Shown piece by piece: positions 7,360-15,100 of a DNA stretch of 64,000 nt. The DNA comes from Clostridiales bacterium (lineage in GTDB: Bacteria; Bacillota; Clostridia; Lachnospirales; Lachnospiraceae), in the NCBI GenBank assembly GCA_012520655.1, contig JAAYNW010000028.1:1-64000 (forward strand), read 5' to 3'. Numbering within the stretch: position 1 is the first letter of the stretch; every line of letters starts with the position of its first letter. Made by a program: the position numbers and the translations under genes. Below the pieces are notes generated by a model that saw only the letters and a list, made by a program, of their open reading frames with translations, was not told the DNA's origin and ran no database searches.

Positions 7360-8790
7360 CTAAACTGTACCGTGTTTTTTGGCCGGTCGGTCTTCACGCT
7401 TTGTATACAACATTTCGAAAGCACCGATGATATATTTTCTTGTATCAGAAGGTACAACAATCTGATCCACATATCCTCTCTTAGCTGCACCGATAGCACT
7501 GGTCTGGAGCTTAGCATATTCTTCCGCACAAGCACCAATCGCATCGGCACCTTGTCCATCACATATAATCTTCGCCGCGAGCTTTGCATCCATCGTTCCA
7601 ATCTCCGCATCGGGCCAAGCCATTGTGATATCTGCGCCGATTGCTTTTGAATTCATAGCGACATAAGCACTGCCGTAAGCTTTCTTCGTAATAACATTTA
7701 CCTTCGGTACGGTTGCATTAGCAAACGCGTATGTAAGGCGCGCTGCTGCTTTTGCAATTTTCTTCTCTTCACATTCGCTGGAAGCATATCCTTTTACATT
7801 TGTAAGAGTCAGTATCGGAATCTCGAAAGCATCACAGAAGTTAATGAAATCTGCCGCTTTATCACAACCTTTTGCAGACAATACCGCATCAAATTTCTCC
7901 GTTACGTTTCCTTCCTCATCATAAACTTCCGTACGATTTGCAACAGCACCTGCGGTAGCGCCGTTCAATTTTATAAAACCGGTAACCATATCTTTTGCAT
8001 AATTTCTCTTTGTTTCAAAGAAAACTCCATTATCTGAAATCCGGGAAAGTGCAATAGACGTATCGCCTGCACAGTTTATGAGTTCTTCACATGTTCTGTT
8101 TAAGTCATCCGTGCATTCATCGAAGGACATATTGTCTTCATTGTTCGCCGGAAGCAGGGAAACAAGTTCCCTAATCTGTAAAAGAATACTTGCTTCATCA
8201 GAAACCACATCCACGATACCTGCTTCTTTGCTCTGAAATGCCGCAGAAGAAGTGTCACATTTAGAAATTTCGTTGCCGTCGATTGCATTCGGGGCATTTA
8301 CGAATAATTTTGCACTCTTTTCTTCCATAAAAGTAAAATCGGTAAGTGTGGGGATTATGGCAAGTCCGCCGCCGCAACTACCAAAAATAGCGGTAATTTG
8401 AGGAATTACTCCAGATGCATTTACCTGCTTCATATAAATCTCGCCAAAACTGTTTAAAGCATCCGTAGCTTCCTGTAATCTAAGTCCGGCAGAATTAATT
8501 AAGCCGATAACAGGTGCACCTGTCTTTAAAGCCAAATCATAGAGATTAGCAATTTTCTTAGCATGCATTTCGCCAACCGTCCCGTTAAGCACAGAAACAT
8601 CCTGACTGTAAACATACACAAGATTGCCGTCAATTACTCCGTAACCAGTAATCACACCGTCAGAAGGAGTTTCTGTCTGTTTCAAATTGAAGTCTGTAGC
8701 TCTTGCTGTTACAAGTGCCCCGATTTCAACGAAACTGTTTTCATCGAGTAAAGATTTGATTCTTTGACTCGCTTGTGAAGTAGTACTCAT
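7360..8790 (-). CDS. Acyl-CoA carboxyltransferase (MmdA/PccB/transcarboxylase 12S family)
   Basis: A 476-residue member of the carboxyltransferase (crotonase-fold) family that moves carboxyl groups between biotin and an acyl-CoA. The N-terminal half has GYGVIDGNLVYVYSQDVSVLNGTVGEMHAKKI and GLINSAGLRLQEATDAL. The oxyanion region is FGSCGGGLAIIPTLTDF. The C-terminal half has KKAYGSAYVAMNSKAIGADI and AWPDAEIGTMDA. It is shorter and more divergent than standard 510-520 residue MmdA/PccB, so the exact acyl-CoA is uncertain. The start at 8790 follows a GGAGGACTGAAAAG ribosome binding site. It is the first gene of the operon with an extended -10 promoter upstream. Confidence 0.85.
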   Translation of the reverse strand: MSTTSQASQRIKSLLDENSFVEIGALVTARATDFNLKQTETPSDGVITGYGVIDGNLVYVYSQDVSVLNGTVGEMHAKKIANLYDLALKTGAPVIGLINSAGLRLQEATDALNSFGEIYMKQVNASGVIPQITAIFGSCGGGLAIIPTLTDFTFMEEKSAKLFVNAPNAIDGNEISKCDTSSAAFQSKEAGIVDVVSDEASILLQIRELVSLLPANNEDNMSFDECTDDLNRTCEELINCAGDTSIALSRISDNGVFFETKRNYAKDMVTGFIKLNGATAGAVANRTEVYDEEGNVTEKFDAVLSAKGCDKAADFINFCDAFEIPILTLTNVKGYASSECEEKKIAKAAARLTYAFANATVPKVNVITKKAYGSAYVAMNSKAIGADITMAWPDAEIGTMDAKLAAKIICDGQGADAIGACAEEYAKLQTSAIGAAKRGYVDQIVVPSDTRKYIIGAFEMLYTKREDRPAKKHGTV

Positions 8791-8867
8791 CTTTTCAGTC
8801 CTCCATTTTATATTAAATAAAAAAAACAATTTAGCAGGGAACAAGTTTCCCTATAATCACACTGTAG

Positions 8868-8876
8868 TAGTATAAC
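8868..8876 (-). promoter_or_regulatory. Extended -10 promoter element for the carboxyltransferase operon
   Basis: On the minus strand TGTTATACT forms an extended -10 element about 80 bases upstream of the first gene. No good -35 is visible (TAGGCT at the right distance). A short GGGAA...TTCCC inverted repeat at 8837-8851 lies just downstream of the expected start and might be an operator. Confidence 0.45.
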
Positions 8877-8923
8877 ACAAAATGGAAAAATAGCCTAGGA
8901 TAATTTTGAAAAATTACAGTATT

Positions 8924-10186
8924 TTATATTGCGTATAAAGTCCACACATACTGTAACATCCACGCAAAATTCATGGAAGAAACATCCGACTCGGTAACGA
9001 TAAGATATTCTTTTATAAGCTCATCTTCCAAATAATATTTTATGCTCCCAACAGTACTTCCTTTCTCTACAGGTGCATCCAACTTCTCAGGGATTTTCAG
9101 TTTTATGTCAACTTTTTCATCGTCCTTTAAAAGAAGGTTGAGTTCTTTCGCCGTTTCATCTTCCATCGCTATCTTCGCATAGGCTTTTCCATAGGGCTTA
9201 TTGTTTTCCGGTACTCCCCTCTCTACATAAAGAGAATTTAATTCTACCGGTTGATATACGTTTCGATATTCATAATTTTCCAGTCCGTAAGTCATCAGCG
9301 TCTTCGTATCGCTCCATTTATAGCTTCTGTTATTCGGCCAGCCGCAGGCCAAAAGCGACACAATAAAGGTCTTGCCGTCCTTCTTGAGAGCACCTACGTA
9401 ACAATATCCTGCATTGTTCGTAAATCCGGTCTTTCCCGAAAGAGCTCCATCCATCATCGTAAGAAAAGCGTTGTGGTTGCTGCAGGAATAGCTTCTTTTT
9501 CCCTCCGCATCCGAAAAGGAATAGCTTCGCGCCCTCGTTATCTGCAGAAATTCTTCACGCATTTCCGATTCCCCGATGCAGTACTTCATAATACGTGCCA
9601 AATCTCTGGCCGTAGTAGAATGTACCTTCACATCTCCGTCCTTATTCGTCGATACCGCATCCAATCCGTTGGGTGTAATAAAATAAGTATCGTAACAACC
9701 AATATCCTTCGCTTTCCGGTTCATAAGAGCAGCAAAGCCTTCCGTACTTCCTCCTACATGCTCGGCTATTGCTACCGCCGAATCATTGTGGGATTCTAAC
9801 ATTAAAGAATACAATAAATCCTTCAGCTTAAAACGCTGCTCAGCGCGCATGCCGAGATGTACCTTGGGTTGACATGCCGCATTGGCGGACACCGTAACTA
9901 TATCTTCAGGATTGCCATTTTCAAGCGCAATAATACACGTCATGATCTTTGTAGTACTCGCCATAGGCATCACATCATTTTCATTTTTTCCGAATAAAAC
10001 ACGCCCGGAATCCGCATCCATAAGGACTGCCGAACGGGCGTATAATTTTATGTTTGTACTATTTTCTTTTTCGTTCCTTTCTTTTGCAGCGGCACGGCTC
10101 CCGGCTGCCCAAAACGTAATCAGGCAGCACATTGCCATTACGAAGCCAAAGATGATTCTCCTATATTTTCCAGATTTTCTTTTCAT
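8924..10186 (-). CDS. D-alanyl-D-alanine carboxypeptidase (penicillin-binding protein 5/DacF type)
   Basis: A 420-residue exported peptidase that trims the terminal D-Ala from peptidoglycan stem peptides. The signal sequence covers roughly residues 1-30 (IIFGFVMAMCCLITFWAAG). The S11 peptidase motifs are complete: STTK (SxxK nucleophile and lysine), SHN (SxN) and KTG in SGKTGFTNNAG. A C-terminal PBP5-like beta domain follows (residues ~310-420). The start at 10186 gives a cleaner signal peptide with AGGATG upstream than the frame beginning at 10216. A second paralogue lies at 12758-13921. Several such enzymes are usual in spore-forming Clostridia. Confidence 0.92.
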   Translation of the reverse strand: MKRKSGKYRRIIFGFVMAMCCLITFWAAGSRAAAKERNEKENSTNIKLYARSAVLMDADSGRVLFGKNENDVMPMASTTKIMTCIIALENGNPEDIVTVSANAACQPKVHLGMRAEQRFKLKDLLYSLMLESHNDSAVAIAEHVGGSTEGFAALMNRKAKDIGCYDTYFITPNGLDAVSTNKDGDVKVHSTTARDLARIMKYCIGESEMREEFLQITRARSYSFSDAEGKRSYSCSNHNAFLTMMDGALSGKTGFTNNAGYCYVGALKKDGKTFIVSLLACGWPNNRSYKWSDTKTLMTYGLENYEYRNVYQPVELNSLYVERGVPENNKPYGKAYAKIAMEDETAKELNLLLKDDEKVDIKLKIPEKLDAPVEKGSTVGSIKYYLEDELIKEYLIVTESDVSSMNFAWMLQYVWTLYAI

Positions 10187-10285
10187 AATACATCTTACAT
10201 CCTGATATATATTCATCGTCTAAATATATGCCCGGAACAGAAAAAATAGAAATATCACAAGCTGTCCATTTCCGATACAAGCCTG

Positions 10286-10855
10286 CTAAATATCCAACTG
10301 AAGCTGTACTTCCGCTTCCGCTTGCTGCTTAAATTCTTCCATCTGCACCGAATTAAGCTCCGGCAATTCTCCTAAGGATTTCACGCCGAAACATCTTAGG
10401 AATTCCTCCGTCGTGCCGAATAATAGCGGCCTACCCGGCGCATCCAACCTTCCCACTTCCGTTACAAGGTTGAATTCTACAAGGCGGTTTACCGCATGGT
10501 CACAGCTTACCCCTCTGATTTTTTCTATTTCCAGTCTGGTAATCGGCTGTTTGTATGCGATGATAGACAAGGTCTCCAGCAAGGTGTCCGTAAGTACAAA
10601 TTTCTTCGGAGTCTTGGCTATCTTTATCAAATATTCATACATATCCGGCTTGGTGCATAGCTGAACAGAATCTTCCAGCTCTATCAGCGTAATTCCTCTG
10701 TCTTCTTTCTCATATCCGCTCTTCATACCCGCCAGAATTTCTTTTGTCGCCTCAATATCCTCTTCAATTACTTCCGCAAGCCTCGCTACCTCTACCGAAT
10801 CTCCCATGGTAAAAAGAATGGCTTCTAAAATCGCTTCCGCACTCTGTCTCTCCAA
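10286..10855 (-). CDS. scpB: Segregation and condensation protein B
   Basis: ScpB is the dimeric winged-helix subunit of the SMC-ScpAB condensin that compacts and segregates the chromosome. The 189-residue protein begins EAILEAILFTMGD, the typical N-terminal helix. It has LTDTLLETLSIIAYKQPITRLEIEKIRGV and RPLLFGTTEEFLRCFGV in the second winged helix. Translation starts at TTG with GATAGGGATG upstream. It follows scpA by 70 bases in the conserved scpA-scpB order. Confidence 0.95.
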   Translation of the reverse strand: MERQSAEAILEAILFTMGDSVEVARLAEVIEEDIEATKEILAGMKSGYEKEDRGITLIELEDSVQLCTKPDMYEYLIKIAKTPKKFVLTDTLLETLSIIAYKQPITRLEIEKIRGVSCDHAVNRLVEFNLVTEVGRLDAPGRPLLFGTTEEFLRCFGVKSLGELPELNSVQMEEFKQQAEAEVQLQLDI

Positions 10856-10925
10856 TGTTCATCCCTATCTTTCACAATTTCCTTATGCCGTATGACATTC
10901 CATCTGTTCTTTCTATGTTTCCATA

Positions 10926-11684
10926 TCACATGGCTTCAGCCAGAATCTTTGACGTAATGATGATATCGTCGCAGATATCTTGCTGTTCAATATCTATTTG
11001 TCCTAACTTCATCAGTTCCAATATAACCAGAAATGTCACTATAATTTCCATTTTGCTGCGCTGTTTTTCCAGAAGCTGCCTAAAACTGAAGGATTTATGG
11101 CTTTTCACGTATTCAATCACATAAGTGGTTTTTAAATCCATATCAACCTCATCTTTTTCGATTTTCCCAAATGTGCTTCTGACCGGGTCTATTTTATCCT
11201 CTTGCCTCTTCATCATAAACTGGAAAATCTCTTGCAGCTTATTTAAATTGACATCCGCAAGCAGTGATTCATAGTCCACCGGCTGCTTATAATTTTCCAC
11301 TTCCTGCGGCAGGCGCTGTTGCCTGTAAAGAGTCCTCCCGGCATCCATCTGCCTGTCCTTCAATTCAAAAGACATATATTTATACATTTTATATTCTAAC
11401 AGCTTTTGAACGAGTTCCTCTCTCGGGTCCTCTTCTTCGCCTTCCTCATTTACCTCTTCCGGCAAAAGCATTCTGCATTTAATATCTATCAAGGTTGCAG
11501 CCATAACGAGAAATTCGCTCATTATGTTCATGTCCTCGGTTTCCATATCTTTGATATATTCCAAATATTGTGCGGTTATTTCCACAATAGGAATATCGTA
11601 TATATCCACCTTATTTTTATCAATCAAATGCAGCAGCAAATCAAGAGGGCCTTCAAATACCTGCAGTTTAACCGGAATTGCCAT
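10926..11684 (-). CDS. scpA: Segregation and condensation protein A
   Basis: ScpA is the kleisin that bridges the SMC heads. The 252-residue protein opens with VKLQVFEGPLDLLLHLI and DIYDIPIVEITAQYLEY, the hallmark N-terminal domain. A variable acidic middle follows, then a C-terminal winged helix (VTFLVILELMKLGQIDIEQ). The ATG at 11684 is preceded by GGGGTGG. The longer frame to 11714 adds ten residues not seen in the family. It is followed by scpB, with a D,D-carboxypeptidase gene further downstream, an order common in Clostridia. Confidence 0.95.
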   Translation of the reverse strand: MAIPVKLQVFEGPLDLLLHLIDKNKVDIYDIPIVEITAQYLEYIKDMETEDMNIMSEFLVMAATLIDIKCRMLLPEEVNEEGEEEDPREELVQKLLEYKMYKYMSFELKDRQMDAGRTLYRQQRLPQEVENYKQPVDYESLLADVNLNKLQEIFQFMMKRQEDKIDPVRSTFGKIEKDEVDMDLKTTYVIEYVKSHKSFSFRQLLEKQRSKMEIIVTFLVILELMKLGQIDIEQQDICDDIIITSKILAEAM

Positions 11685-11790
11685 ATTCCACCCCATCTTA
11701 AAAATCTTGTCCATTTTAAAACCGTATTTATTATTCTACATAGAAATTCCAACAATTTCAAGCATAATCATTCCGGGACCCTATTTGCTC

Positions 11791-12660
11791 TCATTCTGTA
11801 TCCAGATGAATAACAATCAGTTCCCCCGGATTGAATATTCTTACCGGAATCGTGTGCATCCCAAGCCCTCTGCTCACTATCATCCTTCTGCCGTGTTCTT
11901 CGAACAGACCGCCGTCATACTTAGGAAAAAAACGTACCATCGGAGAAATTACCCCTCCGAGCAGAGGGAGCTTCATCACGCCTCCATGCACATGGCCCGA
12001 TACCGTTAAATCCGCTCCCCACTTTACATACTCCTTAAAATAATCCGGATTATGGGCAATTAATAGCTCAAAACGTTCATCTTTACTTTTCCCCACAAGA
12101 TTCTCTATATAACTTTCCGGCATAGGCCTTCGGCGGAACCTCTTATAGTAATATTTTTCTATCTCTAACCCGTATATCTCAACATTAGTATCGGGAAGAT
12201 ATATCTTATCGTTTTCCAGAAGCCGGACACCGCACTTTACAAGTTCCTCTTTGTAGTCTTCATACATATTCCCATAAGCTTTTTTATACGTCTTCATACG
12301 GTATTCATGATTCCCGTTCCCGTAAAAAACAGGATATTTTGTTGCAAGGTGACGTACCAATTCCACCGGCACCGTATATTTTGTCTTTTCTTCGTCCGCA
12401 GTAAGCATATCTCCGGCAATTACGATAATATCGGGCATAGCCTCTTCAATCGCCCTTACCAAATCCTCATTTTCTTTACCAAAGCACTTATTATGCAAAT
12501 CCGACAATAAAATAACTTTACATTTATTCCGTATTTTCCTTGAACGTATCGTATATTCTCTTTTGATAAAACGTGTGCTGTCGTATATTATAGATATAAT
12601 AAATGCTGCCGCAATCGCTAGTTCAAGTATCTTGGTAGCTGTTAACCCCATTTCCAGCAT
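11791..12660 (-). CDS. Membrane-anchored metallophosphoesterase (YkuE/YaeI type)
   Basis: A 289-residue calcineurin-like phosphoesterase. One N-terminal transmembrane helix (ILELAIAAAFIISIIY) anchors it. The dinuclear metal site motifs follow in order: SDLHN, AGDML (normally GDxx), GNGNHE, HNPDYF and SGHVHGG. Relatives remove phosphate from lipid or nucleotide substrates, and the natural substrate here is unknown. GGAGGAACGGA precedes the ATG. It is transcribed in the same direction as scpAB, with a 106-base gap downstream. Confidence 0.88.
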   Translation of the reverse strand: MLEMGLTATKILELAIAAAFIISIIYDSTRFIKREYTIRSRKIRNKCKVILLSDLHNKCFGKENEDLVRAIEEAMPDIIVIAGDMLTADEEKTKYTVPVELVRHLATKYPVFYGNGNHEYRMKTYKKAYGNMYEDYKEELVKCGVRLLENDKIYLPDTNVEIYGLEIEKYYYKRFRRRPMPESYIENLVGKSKDERFELLIAHNPDYFKEYVKWGADLTVSGHVHGGVMKLPLLGGVISPMVRFFPKYDGGLFEEHGRRMIVSRGLGMHTIPVRIFNPGELIVIHLDTE

Positions 12661-12757
12661 TCCGTTCCTCCATACACCAGATATTTTTCATCAATCGGTC
12701 TATCATTAACCATTCATTAGTGTACCACATTTCTCTCATTTATAAAAGTTTATTAAT

Positions 12758-13921
12758 TTATAGCAGGTAATAACGAATTGCCTTTATTATGTAATCCTTA
12801 TATCCGGCTTTATCTACAGCCTTAGCCGCAACAATGGAAATACTTCCGATTCTCTGTCCTCCCAGCTGATACACGGCTTCACCGATGGCCTGCCCCTCCT
12901 CTATCGGCGCTTCTACCTGCGCGGGGAGACTTATCGTCTTTTCAATCTCCGTCAGATTATTACCCTTTGTATCCAAATATCTGAATTCTCCCGCATAGCT
13001 TAGATTTACTGTATCATCAACTCCGCCTTTTACGATTTGTGCCGGCAGCGCTTCATTATTTTCATCCACATAAATGTTGCTTACGCTATAACCATAGTTC
13101 AACAGTGCTGCCGCATCCTGAAATCTAATCTTGTTATCCGGCGCAGCCATGATGACCGCTATCAATTCAATATTATCTTTATTCGCCGTTGCTGATAGAC
13201 AGTATTTAGCTTTAGTCGTAGAACCGGTCTTAAGTCCCGTCGCCCATTCATACTGTTTCAAAAGCTTGTTGGTGCTGGACAGTGTAAACGTAGTCGTACC
13301 CTGTCTCGTCACATGAACAATATCTTCCATCCATATCTTCGTATAATTCAGTACTTCCGGATACTTCGTTATCAGTTCTCTGGACATAGCTGCTACATCC
13401 CGTGCCGTCGTATAATGGTTATCGGAATCGGTGAGTCCGCAGCAATCTTCAAAATTCGTATGGTCCATTCGCAGCTCTTCCGCTCTCTGATTCATCAATT
13501 TTACAAATTCAGACTCACTTCCCGCAATGTACTCCGCCGCTGCCACACAAGCATCATTTCCCGATGCCACAGCAATACACTTTATCAACGTCTCAAGCGT
13601 CTGGACTTCTCCTTCTTCCAAGAATACTTGTGAACCGCCCATGGATTTCGCATATGCACTCGTCATAACCTGATCTTCCAAGTGTATTCTTCCGGACTTA
13701 AGATGATCAAAAATAATCAATAAAGTCATGATTTTTGTTATGCTCGCCGGGCTCCTTTCCTGATCCGCCTCCTGTTCACAAATTATCTGCCCCGTAGAAG
13801 CTTCTATCAATATGTAAGAAGGCGCGGATATCTCCGGCACCGCCTTTACGTAAAGTATGGAGGAGAAAAACAAGCAGATACTGAAACCGTAACAAATAGT
13901 AGCTTTCACCAATTTCTTCAC
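12758..13921 (-). CDS. D-alanyl-D-alanine carboxypeptidase (DacF-like)
   Basis: A 387-residue S11-family peptidase with a signal peptide (KATICYGFSICLFFSSILYVKA). Active-site motifs are SITK (SxxK), SGND (SxN) and KTGS. A C-terminal PBP5-type domain ends in a short amphipathic tail. I place the start at the GTG at 13921 because AGGAG lies eight bases before it; the GTG at 13930 is too close to that site. It is only distantly similar to the enzyme at 8924-10186, so the two are probably specialised for vegetative and sporulation roles. That split is inference. Confidence 0.9.
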   Translation of the reverse strand: MKKLVKATICYGFSICLFFSSILYVKAVPEISAPSYILIEASTGQIICEQEADQERSPASITKIMTLLIIFDHLKSGRIHLEDQVMTSAYAKSMGGSQVFLEEGEVQTLETLIKCIAVASGNDACVAAAEYIAGSESEFVKLMNQRAEELRMDHTNFEDCCGLTDSDNHYTTARDVAAMSRELITKYPEVLNYTKIWMEDIVHVTRQGTTTFTLSSTNKLLKQYEWATGLKTGSTTKAKYCLSATANKDNIELIAVIMAAPDNKIRFQDAAALLNYGYSVSNIYVDENNEALPAQIVKGGVDDTVNLSYAGEFRYLDTKGNNLTEIEKTISLPAQVEAPIEEGQAIGEAVYQLGGQRIGSISIVAAKAVDKAGYKDYIIKAIRYYLL

Positions 13922-13960
13922 ATTACACACTCCTGTCAGGTGTTCTACTACTATAAATAT

Positions 13961-13990
13961 AAAAAAGCGATTCTGTTTAGAACCGCTTTA
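13961..13990 (-). terminator. Intrinsic terminator after the CmpB-type gene
   Basis: On the minus strand GCGGTTCT and AGAATCGC pair around a four-base loop and are followed by six T. It lies 55 bases after the stop of the gene at 14046-14639 and just before the D,D-carboxypeptidase. Confidence 0.8.
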
Positions 13991-14045
13991 GCACCTCATT
14001 TTCATCATTATTTGCTTTTTTGCTCCGCAGCCGGAATGCTTATTC

Positions 14046-14639
14046 TCAATACCATCTCGCTTTAAAGCTCTGGTATTTGTCCATCCATCTTTCCTTCTGT
14101 TCGCGTATATCGATGCGAAAAGCACGGGTCAACTGAATGATATAATCTACGGTAACGACGGCAAGTATCAAACAGCATACCTTACTTCCTATCGAAAAAC
14201 TCCATCTATCGATAAATTCAATTACTTTCGAATGCAGGAAAGTAATGATAATCACCGCATAAAATCCCCAAGCAACCGTACTTTCCAGACATATGATGCC
14301 TTTATAGTTGTAAGGTTTGTTTTTATAATCCCACCAAACATCTCCGAACAATTTAAGCATGAGATTTCCCACTAAAAATTCAAAAACAGTGGCCATTACT
14401 GCTCCTAATAAATACAACCAAAATAAATTGTCCTCCAGAGGGTGCAGTATTAGATATCCTGTCACGGCACCAAAACCGTAAATCGGGCAAAAAGGACTTT
14501 TCGCAAACCCACGGTTCGTCAATTTTTTATTGCAAAATGACATATAGATCGATTCAACCAACCAACCCAGCATGCTATAGATGACGAACGCCGAAACCAG
14601 ATGATAAACATCCATTCCTAATATTTCCCTTGTCCACAT
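14046..14639 (-). CDS. CmpB/DUF1113-type putative ABC transporter permease-like membrane protein
   Basis: A 197-residue polytopic membrane protein with about five hydrophobic helices. The family signature SMLGWLVESIYMSFCNKKL and NRGFAKSPFCPIYGFGA near the N-terminus, and WWDYKNKPYNYKGIICLE in the middle, match the clostridial family labelled putative ABC transporter type IV (CmpB). Its function is not established. The ATG at 14639 has GTGGAGAAAAT before it and removes an unlikely N-terminal extension. It sits alone between two terminators, downstream of rpsU. Confidence 0.8.
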   Translation of the reverse strand: MWTREILGMDVYHLVSAFVIYSMLGWLVESIYMSFCNKKLTNRGFAKSPFCPIYGFGAVTGYLILHPLEDNLFWLYLLGAVMATVFEFLVGNLMLKLFGDVWWDYKNKPYNYKGIICLESTVAWGFYAVIIITFLHSKVIEFIDRWSFSIGSKVCCLILAVVTVDYIIQLTRAFRIDIREQKERWMDKYQSFKARWY

Positions 14640-14740
14640 ATTATTTTCTCCACTATAATATACCATCACACCGAACAAAGCGAGTGAATGTCTCTTGCAG
14701 GAAGCGCCGTACGCCAGGACGCTCATATCATATTATAACA

Positions 14741-14768
14741 AAGTCCTTGATTATAAAACCAAGGACTT
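14741..14768 (-). terminator. Hairpin after rpsU, probable terminator
   Basis: AAGTCCTTG pairs exactly with CAAGGACTT around a ten-base loop. The following minus-strand bases (TGTTATAAT) are only moderately T-rich, so termination may be partial and allow read-through into the CmpB-type gene. Confidence 0.55.
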
Positions 14769-14780
14769 GCCGATTGCCAA

Positions 14781-14957
14781 TTAATTATATTTACGTTTTC
14801 TTGCTGCTTCAGATTTTTTCTTACGTTTTACGCTTGGTTTCTCGTAATGCTCTCTTTTACGAATCTCCTGCTGAATTCCAGCTTTCGCACAACTTCTCTT
14901 AAAACGGCGCAAAGCGCTATCCAAAGTCTCGTTTTCTTTTACGATTACGTTTGACAT
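14781..14957 (-). CDS. rpsU: 30S ribosomal protein S21
   Basis: A 58-residue basic protein beginning [20 protein letters not shown] and ending in an Arg/Lys-rich tail ([13 protein letters not shown]), which is diagnostic of S21. S21 joins the small subunit near the anti-Shine-Dalgarno region and affects initiation. The gene has its own consensus promoter just after the alaS stop codon, 107 bases upstream of the start, and a hairpin downstream. It is therefore probably an independent transcript that can continue into the next gene. Confidence 0.97.
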   Translation of the reverse strand: MSNVIVKENETLDSALRRFKRSCAKAGIQQEIRKREHYEKPSVKRKKKSEAARKRKYN

Positions 14958-15063
14958 TCCTACACCCGACCTCCCTTCAGTCCCTTCCTAGCAACACGAC
15001 TGATTGGGTTTATTCTATTTCCGCACAAAATGTATATGTTACATACCCTTATGCACAATAATG

Positions 15064-15091
15064 ATTATATCACATTTTTTTAAGCAGTCAA
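15064..15091 (-). promoter_or_regulatory. Sigma-A promoter of rpsU
   Basis: On the minus strand TTGACT and TATAAT are 16 bases apart, ten bases after the alaS stop. It is the only strong promoter between alaS and rpsU. Confidence 0.75.
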
Positions 15092-15100
15092 CCTATTTTT

